From NCBI GenBank assembly GCA_028699365.1, contig JAQVUQ010000114.1:1-8006 (forward strand): a DNA stretch of 8,006 nucleotides, in the 5' to 3' direction. Below the pieces are notes generated by a model, which did no database searches, had not been told where the DNA came from, and saw only the letters and a program-made list of their open reading frames with translations. The translations under genes were made by a program, and so were the position numbers. Below are positions 1 through 5,842 of the stretch, piece after piece (position 1 is the stretch's first letter; each line of letters begins with the position of its first letter). This stretch comes from UBA5359 sp028699365 [NCBI: bacterium] (lineage in GTDB: Bacteria > UBP13 > UBA5359).

Positions 1-273
1 CTCTTTCGTTGCGGTCAGGACAGGGATTTAGATAGACTCAATGAAATAACCACCGAGATATTCGATATCCTGGAATTATTTTTATCTGTTTTGGCCTCCG
101 GACAGCATATGGATGGGGCATATGATAAAGTGTTTGCCAGGATGGCCGTAGCAGAGTTCCCGTTGTGCTTATTACCGCCGTATCAGGGCACTAATAAAAC
201 GGAGTTTGATGCCTTTATCAAGAGCTTGTCAGGCAAATATCCCGATTGGGTCTTAGATGCCCTGCCTATCTAA
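1..273 (+). CDS. 3' end of a probable dihydrodipicolinate synthase/N-acetylneuraminate lyase-family gene (partial)
   Basis: The frame is open from the first base and ends at TAA 271-273, so these 90 codons are the C terminus of a protein that begins outside the window. The residues are mainly helical: an acidic stretch (DRDLDRLNEITTEIFDIL), a conserved-looking Lys (AYDKVFARM), then a proline-rich LCLLPPYQG and a final FIKSLSGKYPDWVL. This resembles the C-terminal helical domain of class I aldolases of the DapA/NanA superfamily, where that domain packs beside the (beta/alpha)8 barrel. Known members condense or cleave pyruvate with aldehydes through a Schiff-base lysine, but the barrel and catalytic lysine are not visible here, so the reaction cannot be named. 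An ATG at 109 and other internal starts are unnecessary because the frame is open upstream. The next in-frame sequence is an RNase H remnant, so the present stop may lie at a rearrangement junction. Family assignment is moderate and comes from recall of the pattern only. Confidence 0.5.
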   Translation, partial: LFRCGQDRDLDRLNEITTEIFDILELFLSVLASGQHMDGAYDKVFARMAVAEFPLCLLPPYQGTNKTEFDAFIKSLSGKYPDWVLDALPI

Positions 274-489
274 AGATTCTATGCCGACAGCGAATTGATG
301 GTGCGCCAGCTCAAGGGAGAATATAAGGTAAAGAACGAGGGCCTGATACCTCTTTATCAGGAGGCCATGAGAAGCGCCCGGCGGTTTTCATCCATATCCT
401 TCACTCATATTCCCCGTGCCAAAAATCGCCGGGCGGATAAGCTTGTCAACCGGGCTGTGGATGAGGCTTTGGCTCATTGCCGATTGTAG
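274..489 (+). pseudogene. RNase HI-family remnant, C-terminal half only
   Basis: Codons 274-486 encode 71 residues that match the C-terminal half of RNase HI (RVT_3-like bacterial/archaeal type), an enzyme that cleaves RNA in RNA-DNA hybrids. Visible signatures are YADSELMVRQLKGEYKVKNE, containing the third catalytic Asp (codon 286-288), and FTHIPRAKNRRADKLVNRAVD, containing the last catalytic Asp (codon 436-438). The family is usually about 130-155 residues. The first half, with the DG and E catalytic positions, is absent: the in-frame sequence upstream is unrelated and closed by TAA at 271-273. A TTG at 295 or ATG at 298 could start translation, but neither has a convincing ribosome-binding site and both exclude the first conserved Asp. 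An active enzyme is therefore unlikely. The 3' end overlaps the rnpB -35 element, which may explain why this part survived. The homology is clear; that it is a pseudogene rather than a short expressed protein is inference. Confidence 0.75.
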
Positions 490-512
490 CCGCAGTCTAA
501 TTCCGGTATAAT
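484..512 (+). promoter_or_regulatory. Promoter of rnpB (sigma70-type)
   Basis: A perfect TATAAT -10 box at 507-512 is preceded, after a 17-nt spacer, by TTGTAG at 484-489 as the -35 box. The -10 box ends 6 nt before the predicted 5' end of the RNase P RNA at 519, the expected distance to a transcription start. The -35 box contains the last sense codon and stop codon of the RNase H remnant. Confidence 0.75.
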
Positions 513-518
513 AATCAC

Positions 519-907
519 GAGAGCAGGTCGGGTGGTCGCGGACGGCTGATGCCGTTCGAGGAAAGTCCGGGCTCCACAGGGCAGGGTGCTGGATAACGTC
601 CAGCGGGGGCAACCTTAGGGAAAGTGCCACAGAAAACAAACCGCCGTCTCAGGTGACGTCCATGGACGGCCCCTAAAGACGGCAAGGGTGAAAAGGTGCG
701 GTAAGAGCGCACCAGCGGGCGGGTGACCGTCCGGCTTGGTAAACCCCACCCGGAGCAAGATCAAATAGGAGAGGGTCCGCTACGGCGGACAGCGGCGGCT
801 CGCCGTACTCTCGGGTGTGATCGCTGGAGGCGATGGGTAACCATCGTCCAAGATAGATGACCACTATCCCGCAAGGGATACAGAACCCGGCTTACAGATC
901 TGCTCTC
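519..907 (+). ncRNA. rnpB: RNase P RNA, bacterial type A
   Basis: This is the catalytic RNA of ribonuclease P, which removes 5' leaders from pre-tRNAs. The universal blocks are present in order: GAGGAAAGTCCGGGCTCC at 558-575, CCACAGAAAACAAACCG near 628-643, GGTGCGGTAAGAGCGCACC at 695-713, the L15 region with the GGU that binds the tRNA 3' CCA (TTGGTAAACCCCACC, 737-751), and AGATAGATGACCAC plus ACAGAACCCGGCTTA near the 3' end (851-894). Helix P4 forms between 563-571 and 886-893 with the conserved bulged U at 566. Helix P1 forms between 519-529 and 897-907 and fixes both ends, giving about 389 nt. The extra stems between 770 and 850 fit the ancestral A-type fold rather than the Bacillus B type. 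A promoter lies just upstream and an intrinsic terminator just downstream, so it looks like an independent transcription unit. Confidence 0.97.
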
Positions 908-915
908 ATTTTTAG

Positions 916-950
916 AAAGCTGGCAATTAAACGTTGGCAGCTTTTATTTT
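916..950 (+). terminator. Intrinsic terminator of rnpB
   Basis: Arms 916-926 and 934-944 pair as 7 bp, one G-G mismatch and 3 bp around a 7-nt loop (927-933). A T-rich tract, CTTTTATTTT, runs through 941-950. The hairpin begins 9 nt after the mature 3' end of the RNase P RNA. It lies upstream of every plausible start codon of the MFS gene. Confidence 0.85.
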
Positions 951-979
951 ATGCTGAGATACGTTGGGACGGATCCTCT

Positions 980-2368
980 TTGAATTCCGACAACGATAAT
1001 TTAAACGGCCGGTTGACGGAAGACGAGCAGCGCCGGGGGCGGCGCAATACCGTGCTTACCTCGGTATTCAGCATAATATATTTCTACTCCGTCAGCGCCA
1101 CCGTTCTCAATCTCTTTGCCGTCAGGATAGGCATGCCGCCGGACAGGCTGGGATTGATGAACTCTTTTGTCTTCCTGTTTGCCGTGGTGCAGCTCTTTCT
1201 GGCAAGTGCTGTGGAAAAAGCCGGCAAGCGTCGTTACGTAATACCTTTTTACGGATTGCAGGCGATTTTTGCCGTTGTTTTCCTGTTGATACCTTTTATA
1301 TACCAGCGCTTCGGCAGCGCTCAGGCTGTTAACGCGTTGCTGTTGGCTACCGCGGCCGCCGCTCTGTTCGGCAACCTGGGACAGGCCGGGTGGTTTCCGC
1401 TGATCAGGGATTCCGTGCCGGATGAGATAACCGGGCGCTTCTTCGCCTGGCTGAGAACCGCCTGGCAGATAGCCGGCACCATCTATCTTGTTCTTACCGG
1501 CATATATCTGGGCAGCAAGCCGCCGATAACCAGATTTGCCGTTATCTTTGCCATCGGTTTTGGAGCGGCTCTCGTCAGGCAGATCTTTATTTCCCGCATA
1601 CCCGAGCGGAAGGTTCGTCCTGAGGCCGGAGAATCCGGTTTGATGCGGGCCTTAGCCGTTCCGTTGCTGGATGGTAATTACAGGCGCTATCTATTGTTTA
1701 TCGCCATGCTCTATTTTGCTGCCGGATTTGTGGCTCCGTTTATCGTGGTTTACATGAAAAGCGGACTCGGGCTGCCAACCGGTCTGGTGGCCGTCATCTC
1801 CGCCATGGAAGCGGCCGGAGCCGTGGTCACGCTCATGCTTTGGGGCAGGATATCGGACAGGTACGGCCAGCGCAGCGTCTTTGGGCTGTCCGCTGTTCTC
1901 TTTGGGCTGACGATGCTTGCCTGGACCGTTATTCATGGCGAGGGTTCGGCTTTGATTGCTCTGGCCGTGCTGATAAGCCTGCTGCGCGGAGCCGCCATTG
2001 CCGGAATAGATCTGGGGCAGATAGGGTACAGTATGCGGGCGGCGCCCCGGATCAACGGCTCTGCCTACGTTATAGCCTCGTTTATGGCCAGTGGCGTGGC
2101 TCTGGGCCTGGGGCCGATCATCGGGGGCAAGGTGCTGCTCCTGATGCAGAGCAATGCAGGTGCTCTTCCCGGCGGCATCACGCCCTACGGCGTTCTGTTC
2201 GTGATCGATGTAATGCTGGTAGGGTCAGCTTTGCTGCTGAAGAGGCGTATGAACTGGGAAGGTGATCTGGCCTCCATCAGCATGGCCGGCCGCATCGGGA
2301 GAATGGCCGTGGATAAGCTGACGACCGTATCCGGCCCGGACAGGCAGGAGAAGGAGCCTTTGGAGTAG
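980..2368 (+). CDS. Major facilitator superfamily transporter, 12 transmembrane helices
   Basis: The product from this start is 462 residues with 12 hydrophobic segments, beginning near residues 25-50 and ending with one around VLFVIDVMLVGSALLLKRR. A cytoplasmic-type loop after helix 2 reads VEKAGKRR (about residues 78-85). The equivalent loop of the second half, WGRISDRYGQR (288-298), is a good MFS motif A. These support a two-times-six helix carrier in the inner membrane. The substrate is not readable from sequence; both efflux and sugar uptake are possible. The C-terminal tail of about 35 residues is polar. The frame extends back to an ATG at 857, but that lies inside RNase P RNA and would add about 41 non-conserved residues. 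In-frame starts after the rnpB terminator are TTG 980, TTG 1013 and GTG 1052. TTG 980 has a weak GGA 6 nt upstream and leaves a charged N-tail before helix 1. It may depend on readthrough from rnpB or on a weak promoter (TTGGCA at 934-939, poor -10). Confidence 0.82.
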   Translation: MNSDNDNLNGRLTEDEQRRGRRNTVLTSVFSIIYFYSVSATVLNLFAVRIGMPPDRLGLMNSFVFLFAVVQLFLASAVEKAGKRRYVIPFYGLQAIFAVVFLLIPFIYQRFGSAQAVNALLLATAAAALFGNLGQAGWFPLIRDSVPDEITGRFFAWLRTAWQIAGTIYLVLTGIYLGSKPPITRFAVIFAIGFGAALVRQIFISRIPERKVRPEAGESGLMRALAVPLLDGNYRRYLLFIAMLYFAAGFVAPFIVVYMKSGLGLPTGLVAVISAMEAAGAVVTLMLWGRISDRYGQRSVFGLSAVLFGLTMLAWTVIHGEGSALIALAVLISLLRGAAIAGIDLGQIGYSMRAAPRINGSAYVIASFMASGVALGLGPIIGGKVLLLMQSNAGALPGGITPYGVLFVIDVMLVGSALLLKRRMNWEGDLASISMAGRIGRMAVDKLTTVSGPDRQEKEPLE

Positions 2369-2388
2369 AACAAGTAAAGGCAACAATT

Positions 2389-2394
2389 TATAAT
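2389..2394 (+). promoter_or_regulatory. Possible -10 box for uxaE
   Basis: A perfect TATAAT lies 21 nt after the MFS stop codon. At a 17-nt spacing the -35 position (2366-2371, TAGAAC) is poor. If used, transcription would begin near 2401, inside the left arm of the nested inverted repeat. This is the only promoter-like element found in the gap, and it is weakly supported. Confidence 0.35.
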
Positions 2395-2397
2395 AAA

Positions 2398-2468
2398 GAG
2401 AATCGGAATACGGAATTCAAATGCAGGGGCGCACCGGTGTGTGCGCCCGGTTGGTTTTCCGATTTCTC
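2398..2468. repeat. Nested inverted repeat in the uxaE leader
   Basis: An inner perfect 8-bp stem, GGGCGCAC (2427-2434) with GTGCGCCC (2441-2448), closes a 6-nt loop. It is enclosed by outer arms GAGAATCGGAA (2398-2408) and TTCCGATTTCTC (2457-2468), which pair with a single bulged base. The two stems are separated by 18 nt on the left and 8 nt on the right. The structure ends 7 nt before the uxaE Shine-Dalgarno. The inner stem has no long T-run after it, so it is a weak terminator at best. The shape fits a REP-like or miniature palindromic element, or a folded mRNA leader controlling uxaE. The sequence alone does not decide between these. Confidence 0.6.
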
Positions 2469-2475
2469 AAGGAAT

Positions 2476-2480
2476 GAGGT
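2476..2480 (+). promoter_or_regulatory. Ribosome-binding site that sets the uxaE start
   Basis: GAGGT sits 7 nt before ATG 2488. The in-frame GTG at 2437, which would add 17 residues, lies inside the loop of the upstream hairpin and has no such site, so ATG 2488 is preferred. Confidence 0.8.
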
Positions 2481-2487
2481 AAGAACA

Positions 2488-4008
2488 ATGAATATCGACA
2501 GAACAAACTCCGCCAAATACCGGGCATCTCTGGCTGCGGTAACCGGGATGGATATCTATTCTGCATCCGTTATGGAAGCCGGTGGCCTGATCTGGGCCAT
2601 GGGTAGCAAGGATTTCGAAAAGTTTCTGCTGATCTCCACCACTTGCGGTTGCGGTTGCGGCCTGCTGCCGGATTTTGAGGGCAGTGGGGTTTGCGGCGAG
2701 GGCATGGCCGTCAAGGTCTGCGCTCTGACTCATGATAATGCCGTCGCTCTGCGGAAGGCCCTTCCTTTTACCGCACCGCAGTTGGTAGGCCTGTCCAGGA
2801 GCGTGGGTTGTGGCGATCGTCTGGGAGTGGCTACGCCCGGCCATATCAGGGCGGCTCGCGGCAGCGGGTTCGTTCCCATTCTGGCCCAGCAATCCATCCG
2901 TGAGATGGAGCGGACGGGACGCACGCCGGAGAACGTCATAGACGATGCCACCTGGGGTATCATGCAGGAAGGCTATACCGACGGCTACGGCTCTGATGCA
3001 GATCATTTGAAGCAACCGGAGTATATCGACAGTTGCCTGGCGGCAGGATTCACCCTTTTCACCGTAGACCCGGGCGATCACGTGGATAATGCGGCTCACG
3101 GCTACGACGATGCCGAGTTGGAGGCTCGTTTCGTTAAGCTGCCCTTTGCCGATCTGGGAATCACGGCCGATGCCATGAAGGCAGCCTATGAGGGCAAAGA
3201 GTTCGATCTGGGCCAATCGGTGTTGAGCTTCGATCATCACAGCCTGCTCAAGGCGGCGGTGAAGTACTCCGGTGCGGTGCTGCATACCGTGGGCATGTAT
3301 CGTCATCTGGTGGAGGCGGCAGCCGGCAGGCCTTATGAACTGGAAGTCTCCGTGGACGAGACTGAAACCCCTACCACTGCTTTGGAGCATATCTTCATCG
3401 CTTCCGAGTTGAAGCGCCTGGGTGTGGAGTGGGTCAGCCTGGCGCCCCGCTTCGTGGGCCGGTTTGAAAAGGGTGTGGACTATATCGGTGATCTGTCGGA
3501 GTTCGAGGCCCGCTTTGCCGAGCACGCCGCCATCGCCAAACTTCTGGGCGGGTACAAGATCAGCCTGCATTCAGGCAGCGATAAATTCTCCATCTATCCC
3601 ATAGTGGCCCGCTATACCGGGAAACTGGTCCATCTCAAGACGGCGGGCACCAGCTATCTGGAGGCCGTCAGGGTGGTAGCCGCCTGTGATCCGGCTCTCT
3701 TCCGGGAGATATTCGCCTTTGCCTATGACCGCTATGAGACGGATAAGGCGACTTACCATGTATCCGCTTACATGGAGCGTGTGCCGGATATATCCGGTAT
3801 GGACGATAAGGATCTGCCGGGGCTGCTGGATCATTTTGATGTCCGTCAGATGCTGCACGTCACCTTCGGCTCGGTTTTGACCACCGTAAAACCGGAGGGC
3901 GGCCTGCTCTTCCGCGACCGCTTCATGGATGTCCTGCGCCGGAATGAGGAACTGCATTATGAAACTCTGGCTGCGCATATGAAGCATCATCTGGAGTTGT
4001 TCGGCTGA
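2488..4008 (+). CDS. uxaE: Tagaturonate/fructuronate epimerase-family protein (UxaE-like)
   Basis: A 506-residue soluble protein without a signal peptide or membrane segment, so cytoplasmic. I recognise the UxaE family from blocks such as SVGCGDRLGVATPGHIRAA, AQQSIREMERTGRTPENV, GYGSDADHLK, FTLFTVDPGDHVD and ISLHSGSDKFSIYP. Characterised UxaE of Thermotoga maritima epimerises D-tagaturonate and D-fructuronate in hexuronate catabolism. Histidine/acidic motifs likely to lie in the active site are DADH, FDHH (residues 249-251 = DHH) and HSGSDK (361-366); the metal-ligand role is inference. An N-terminal CGCGC cluster (Cys53, 55, 57) plus Cys69 stands out. The length fits the family. The gene is led by a structured gap and a clear GAGGT ribosome-binding site, and tspO follows 69 bp later without a terminator, so the two may be cotranscribed. 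The large antisense frame inside this gene is a shadow. Family membership is well supported; substrate in this organism is not proven. Confidence 0.82.
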   Translation: MNIDRTNSAKYRASLAAVTGMDIYSASVMEAGGLIWAMGSKDFEKFLLISTTCGCGCGLLPDFEGSGVCGEGMAVKVCALTHDNAVALRKALPFTAPQLVGLSRSVGCGDRLGVATPGHIRAARGSGFVPILAQQSIREMERTGRTPENVIDDATWGIMQEGYTDGYGSDADHLKQPEYIDSCLAAGFTLFTVDPGDHVDNAAHGYDDAELEARFVKLPFADLGITADAMKAAYEGKEFDLGQSVLSFDHHSLLKAAVKYSGAVLHTVGMYRHLVEAAAGRPYELEVSVDETETPTTALEHIFIASELKRLGVEWVSLAPRFVGRFEKGVDYIGDLSEFEARFAEHAAIAKLLGGYKISLHSGSDKFSIYPIVARYTGKLVHLKTAGTSYLEAVRVVAACDPALFREIFAFAYDRYETDKATYHVSAYMERVPDISGMDDKDLPGLLDHFDVRQMLHVTFGSVLTTVKPEGGLLFRDRFMDVLRRNEELHYETLAAHMKHHLELFG

Positions 4009-4062
4009 TAACGCGTTTCAGAAAGTGCGTCCGGCGGTAAGACTAACACGGGAATATTAATC

Positions 4063-4067
4063 GGGAG
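4063..4067 (+). promoter_or_regulatory. Ribosome-binding site that sets the tspO start
   Basis: GGGAG lies 10 nt before ATG 4078. The in-frame GTG at 4069 is only 1 nt from it and cannot use it, so ATG 4078 is the better start. Confidence 0.65.
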
Positions 4068-4077
4068 CGTGGTATTT

Positions 4078-4575
4078 ATGACCCGATATCTGAAAATTTC
4101 CTGGCTGTCCGCATTGGTCATTGCAGCCATTGTTTACGCCGCCGCCGTCATAGGCTCACTCTTTACCGCTGTCGGCATACCCGGCTGGTACGCCGGTATT
4201 GCCAAACCGGCCTGGACCCCTCCCGGCAGTGTTATCGGGGCTGTGTGGACCGTTCTGTTCACTCTGACAGCCATAGCCGGCATCCTGGTGTGGAACACCC
4301 GCCCCAGGGGCAGGGATAACGTTATGGCCATGGAGATACTGGGGATAAACCTGCTCCTCAATATATTATGGTCGTACATTTTCTTTTCGCAGAGATCCAT
4401 AGGCGGAGCGCTGTTGGAGATGATTTTTCTCTGGTTCAGCATTCTGGCGGCTATTATCCTGTTCTGGCGTGTCAACCGGGTGGCCGGTCTGCTGCTGTTG
4501 CCCTATATCCTGTGGGTGAGCTTTGCCTTCTATCTCAACTGGACTATTGCCGTGTTGAATCAGGCCATTCCCTGA
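4078..4575 (+). CDS. tspO: TspO/MBR (tryptophan-rich sensory) family membrane protein
   Basis: A 165-residue protein with five hydrophobic segments, matching the usual five-helix, roughly 160-residue TspO. Family hallmarks are the loop-1/helix-2 block WYAGIAKPAWTPPG with IGAVWTVLF, the helix-3 block LNILWSYIFF and the final block ILWVSFAFYLNWTI. TspO proteins bind porphyrins and other hydrophobic ligands in the membrane and act in tetrapyrrole or oxygen/stress responses. What this one binds cannot be read from sequence. It lies 69 bp downstream of uxaE on the same strand, with its own ribosome-binding site (GGGAG) and no obvious terminator between, so joint transcription is likely. A functional link to uronate metabolism is not evident. 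A stem-loop stands 8 bp after the stop codon. Confidence 0.93.
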   Translation: MTRYLKISWLSALVIAAIVYAAAVIGSLFTAVGIPGWYAGIAKPAWTPPGSVIGAVWTVLFTLTAIAGILVWNTRPRGRDNVMAMEILGINLLLNILWSYIFFSQRSIGGALLEMIFLWFSILAAIILFWRVNRVAGLLLLPYILWVSFAFYLNWTIAVLNQAIP

Positions 4576-4619
4576 AATAAAAAACCGCAGGTCGTTATCA
4601 GCCCGACCTGCGGTTAAAA
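4575..4619 (-). terminator. Stem-loop terminator between convergent tspO and GH130 genes
   Basis: A perfect 12-bp stem pairs AACCGCAGGTCG (4583-4594) with CGACCTGCGGTT (4604-4615) around a 9-nt loop. Read on the minus strand, the stem runs into TTTTTTATTT (through 4575), so it is a textbook intrinsic terminator for the leftward GH130 gene. On the plus strand the stem is followed by AAAATCC, not a T-run, so it is a weaker stop for tspO, though it can still protect the 3' end. Confidence 0.9.
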
Positions 4620-4635
4620 TCCATGTCTCGTCGGA

Positions 4636-5538
4636 TCATATCCCGAAATCTATATCCGCCTTTTTAAGAGAGGCTACACCGATAACCGTATCGGCTGCGC
4701 CGTAATAAACGTAGTACGAGTCTCCCATATCGGCGGCACCGCAACTGAAGACTACATTGGGGACGAAGCCTTCTTTTTCCCATGGCAGTTCCGGCTCCAG
4801 GATAGGATCCGGGTAGATGGACAGGACCTTGCCGGGATCGTTTATATCCAGCAGGGCTGCCCCCAGACGGTAGATGTTATCCTCATCCACGCCGTGGAAG
4901 ATGATCAGCCAGCCCTGATCCGTCTTTATCGGCGGAGCGCCGGCACCGATGCGGGACGACATCCAACTGTTCGGCTTGACGTCGATAATCTTGCGGTGAT
5001 TGCCCCAGTTGCTCAAACTGTCGGAATCGGCCAGCCAGATGGCCGGAGGACGGCGGTGCAGCATGAAATACCTGCCGTCGATCTTTTCCGGAAAGAGCGC
5101 ACCGTCCTTGTTGGCCTCGTCCAGCACGATGCCTTTGCGTTCCCATTGCACGAAGTTCCTGGTACTGGCCATGGCCAGACGGAAATTATCATGAGAGGCA
5201 AAGCCGCCGAAGGCGGTATAGACCATGTAGAACTCATCGCCTATTTGCGTGATGCGAGGATCTTCGCAACCCCAGGCTTCTTCCGGACCGCCCCCCTGGA
5301 AGACAGGCTTATCGAAGCGATAGAAACTGATGCCGTCGTGACTGACGGCGTAACCGATACTGGAAACATATTTTTCCTCGCAACTGAAGGCCTTACAGGC
5401 TTTGTCCGTGGCCCGGTACAACATATGTATGAGATCGTTGTCTTTGGCTACGGCAGCGTTGAACACAGCCGCAGCCTCCCAGATGTGAGTAGGGTTGGGG
5501 GTCAGAATAGGTTGGTCCGTTAACCTCTGAAGCTTCAT
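4636..5538 (-). CDS. GH130-family glycoside phosphorylase (beta-mannoside type)
   Basis: A 300-residue five-bladed beta-propeller-type protein with no signal peptide, so intracellular. GH130 hallmarks run in order: IWEAAAVFNAAV (19-30), MLYRA (39-43), GCEDPRI with the presumed catalytic Asp93 (90-96), KDGALFPE (144-151), LHRRPP (160-165), RIGAGAPPI (196-204), GWLIIFHG (209-216), YRLGAALLD (223-231), GFVPNVVFSCG (257-267) and YYVYYGAADTVIGVA (275-289). Known GH130 enzymes use phosphate to split beta-linked mannosides, such as beta-1,2-mannobiose or mannosyl-glucose, releasing mannose 1-phosphate; some members are hydrolases. The conserved basic residues (Arg42, Lys144, His161, Arg162) would fit phosphate binding. 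Linkage specificity is not determined. AAGGTGG (5549-5555) lies 10 nt before the ATG as ribosome-binding site, and a -10 box is at 5574-5579. It is transcribed alone, convergent with tspO. Confidence 0.9.
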   Translation of the reverse strand: MKLQRLTDQPILTPNPTHIWEAAAVFNAAVAKDNDLIHMLYRATDKACKAFSCEEKYVSSIGYAVSHDGISFYRFDKPVFQGGGPEEAWGCEDPRITQIGDEFYMVYTAFGGFASHDNFRLAMASTRNFVQWERKGIVLDEANKDGALFPEKIDGRYFMLHRRPPAIWLADSDSLSNWGNHRKIIDVKPNSWMSSRIGAGAPPIKTDQGWLIIFHGVDEDNIYRLGAALLDINDPGKVLSIYPDPILEPELPWEKEGFVPNVVFSCGAADMGDSYYVYYGAADTVIGVASLKKADIDFGI

Positions 5539-5573
5539 ACTGTTGCTGCCACCTTATCAAAAGAGCTTTACTA

Positions 5574-5602
5574 ATTATACCTAAAATATCGAGAGTAATA
5601 AC
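5574..5602 (-). promoter_or_regulatory. Promoter of the GH130 gene
   Basis: On the minus strand a perfect TATAAT spans 5579-5574, placing the transcription start near 5567 and giving a leader of about 29 nt with AAGGTGG as ribosome-binding site. The -35 position at 17-nt spacing (5602-5597, GTTATT) is a poor match. A weak -35 box would fit a regulated or activator-dependent promoter. Confidence 0.55.
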
Positions 5603-5610
5603 ATATTACT
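5594..5610. promoter_or_regulatory. Operator-like palindrome over the GH130 -35 region
   Basis: AGTAATA and TATTACT form a perfect 7-bp inverted repeat around ACA. The outer sequence continues as a second symmetric pair, GAGTAA (5593-5598) with TTACTC (5613-5618). TTACT occurs twice (5606-5610 and 5613-5617). The dyad covers the -35 position of the GH130 promoter, where a dimeric repressor or activator would bind. No regulator gene is present in the window, so the factor is unknown. Confidence 0.5.
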
Positions 5611-5682
5611 AGTTACTCCTAATCTACACTATTCGAATTGGATGTTCAAGGACATATGAGAACTTGTCTGCACCGTTATCAT

Positions 5683-5835
5683 TCATGCACTCGGTAGAGG
5701 TTTTCCCTTCTTGAAAAGCAGCAGCAGCGGCAGAATGAAAAATACGGCAACTATGAGAAAGATATCCTACTGCTTCATACGGCTGTCAATCGTAAAACTT
5801 GTAAAGCTGAAGGAATACAACGGCTTGTTGCCGAA
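5683..5835 (-). pseudogene. Decayed C-terminal remnant of a membrane protein
   Basis: In the minus-strand frame ending at stop 5685-5683, the last residues before the stop read FLIVAVFFILPLLLLF followed by KKGKPLPSA. This is a typical final transmembrane helix with a positively charged tail. The same frame extends upstream through PLYSFSFTSFTIDSRMKQ but is broken by TAG (5769-5767), and adjacent stops precede 5835. No start codon or ribosome-binding site leads it. It most resembles the end of a multi-helix permease, possibly an MFS drug-efflux type, but that is only an impression. It fills most of the gap between GH130 and dnaE and ends 11 bp from the dnaE ATG, so the rest of the gene was probably lost when the present dnaE neighbourhood formed. 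Confidence 0.5.
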
Positions 5836-5836
5836 T

Positions 5837-5842
5837 TATTAT
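5837..5842 (+). promoter_or_regulatory. Possible -10 box immediately before dnaE
   Basis: TATTAT matches the -10 consensus at five of six positions, with AATACA (5814-5819) at a 17-nt spacing as a weak -35 box. Transcription would start near the A of ATG 5847, producing a leaderless or nearly leaderless message. This would be consistent with the missing Shine-Dalgarno but is speculative. Confidence 0.3.

Noticed and set aside
388-864. Several short minus-strand frames across the RNase H remnant and rnpB
   Set aside because: They lie opposite a structural RNA and a conserved protein fragment and have no coding features.
2427-2448. Inner uxaE-leader hairpin as the intrinsic terminator of the MFS gene
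   Set aside because: The stem is strong but only GGTTGGTTTT follows it, not a continuous T-run, and an outer inverted repeat shares the site. It could attenuate, but a plain terminator call is not supported.
2467-3570. Long open frame of 367 codons on the minus strand opposite uxaE
   Set aside because: It is an antisense shadow of a well-recognised protein. Its translation has no domain-like pattern, and no ribosome-binding site was evident.
4894-5523. Open frame of 209 codons on the plus strand opposite GH130
   Set aside because: It lies wholly antisense to a clear GH130 gene and shows no recognisable motifs.
5720-5735. GCAGCAGCAGCGGCAG as a short tandem repeat
   Set aside because: It is only a few imperfect units and is explained as leucine codons (CTG) of the minus-strand membrane-helix remnant.
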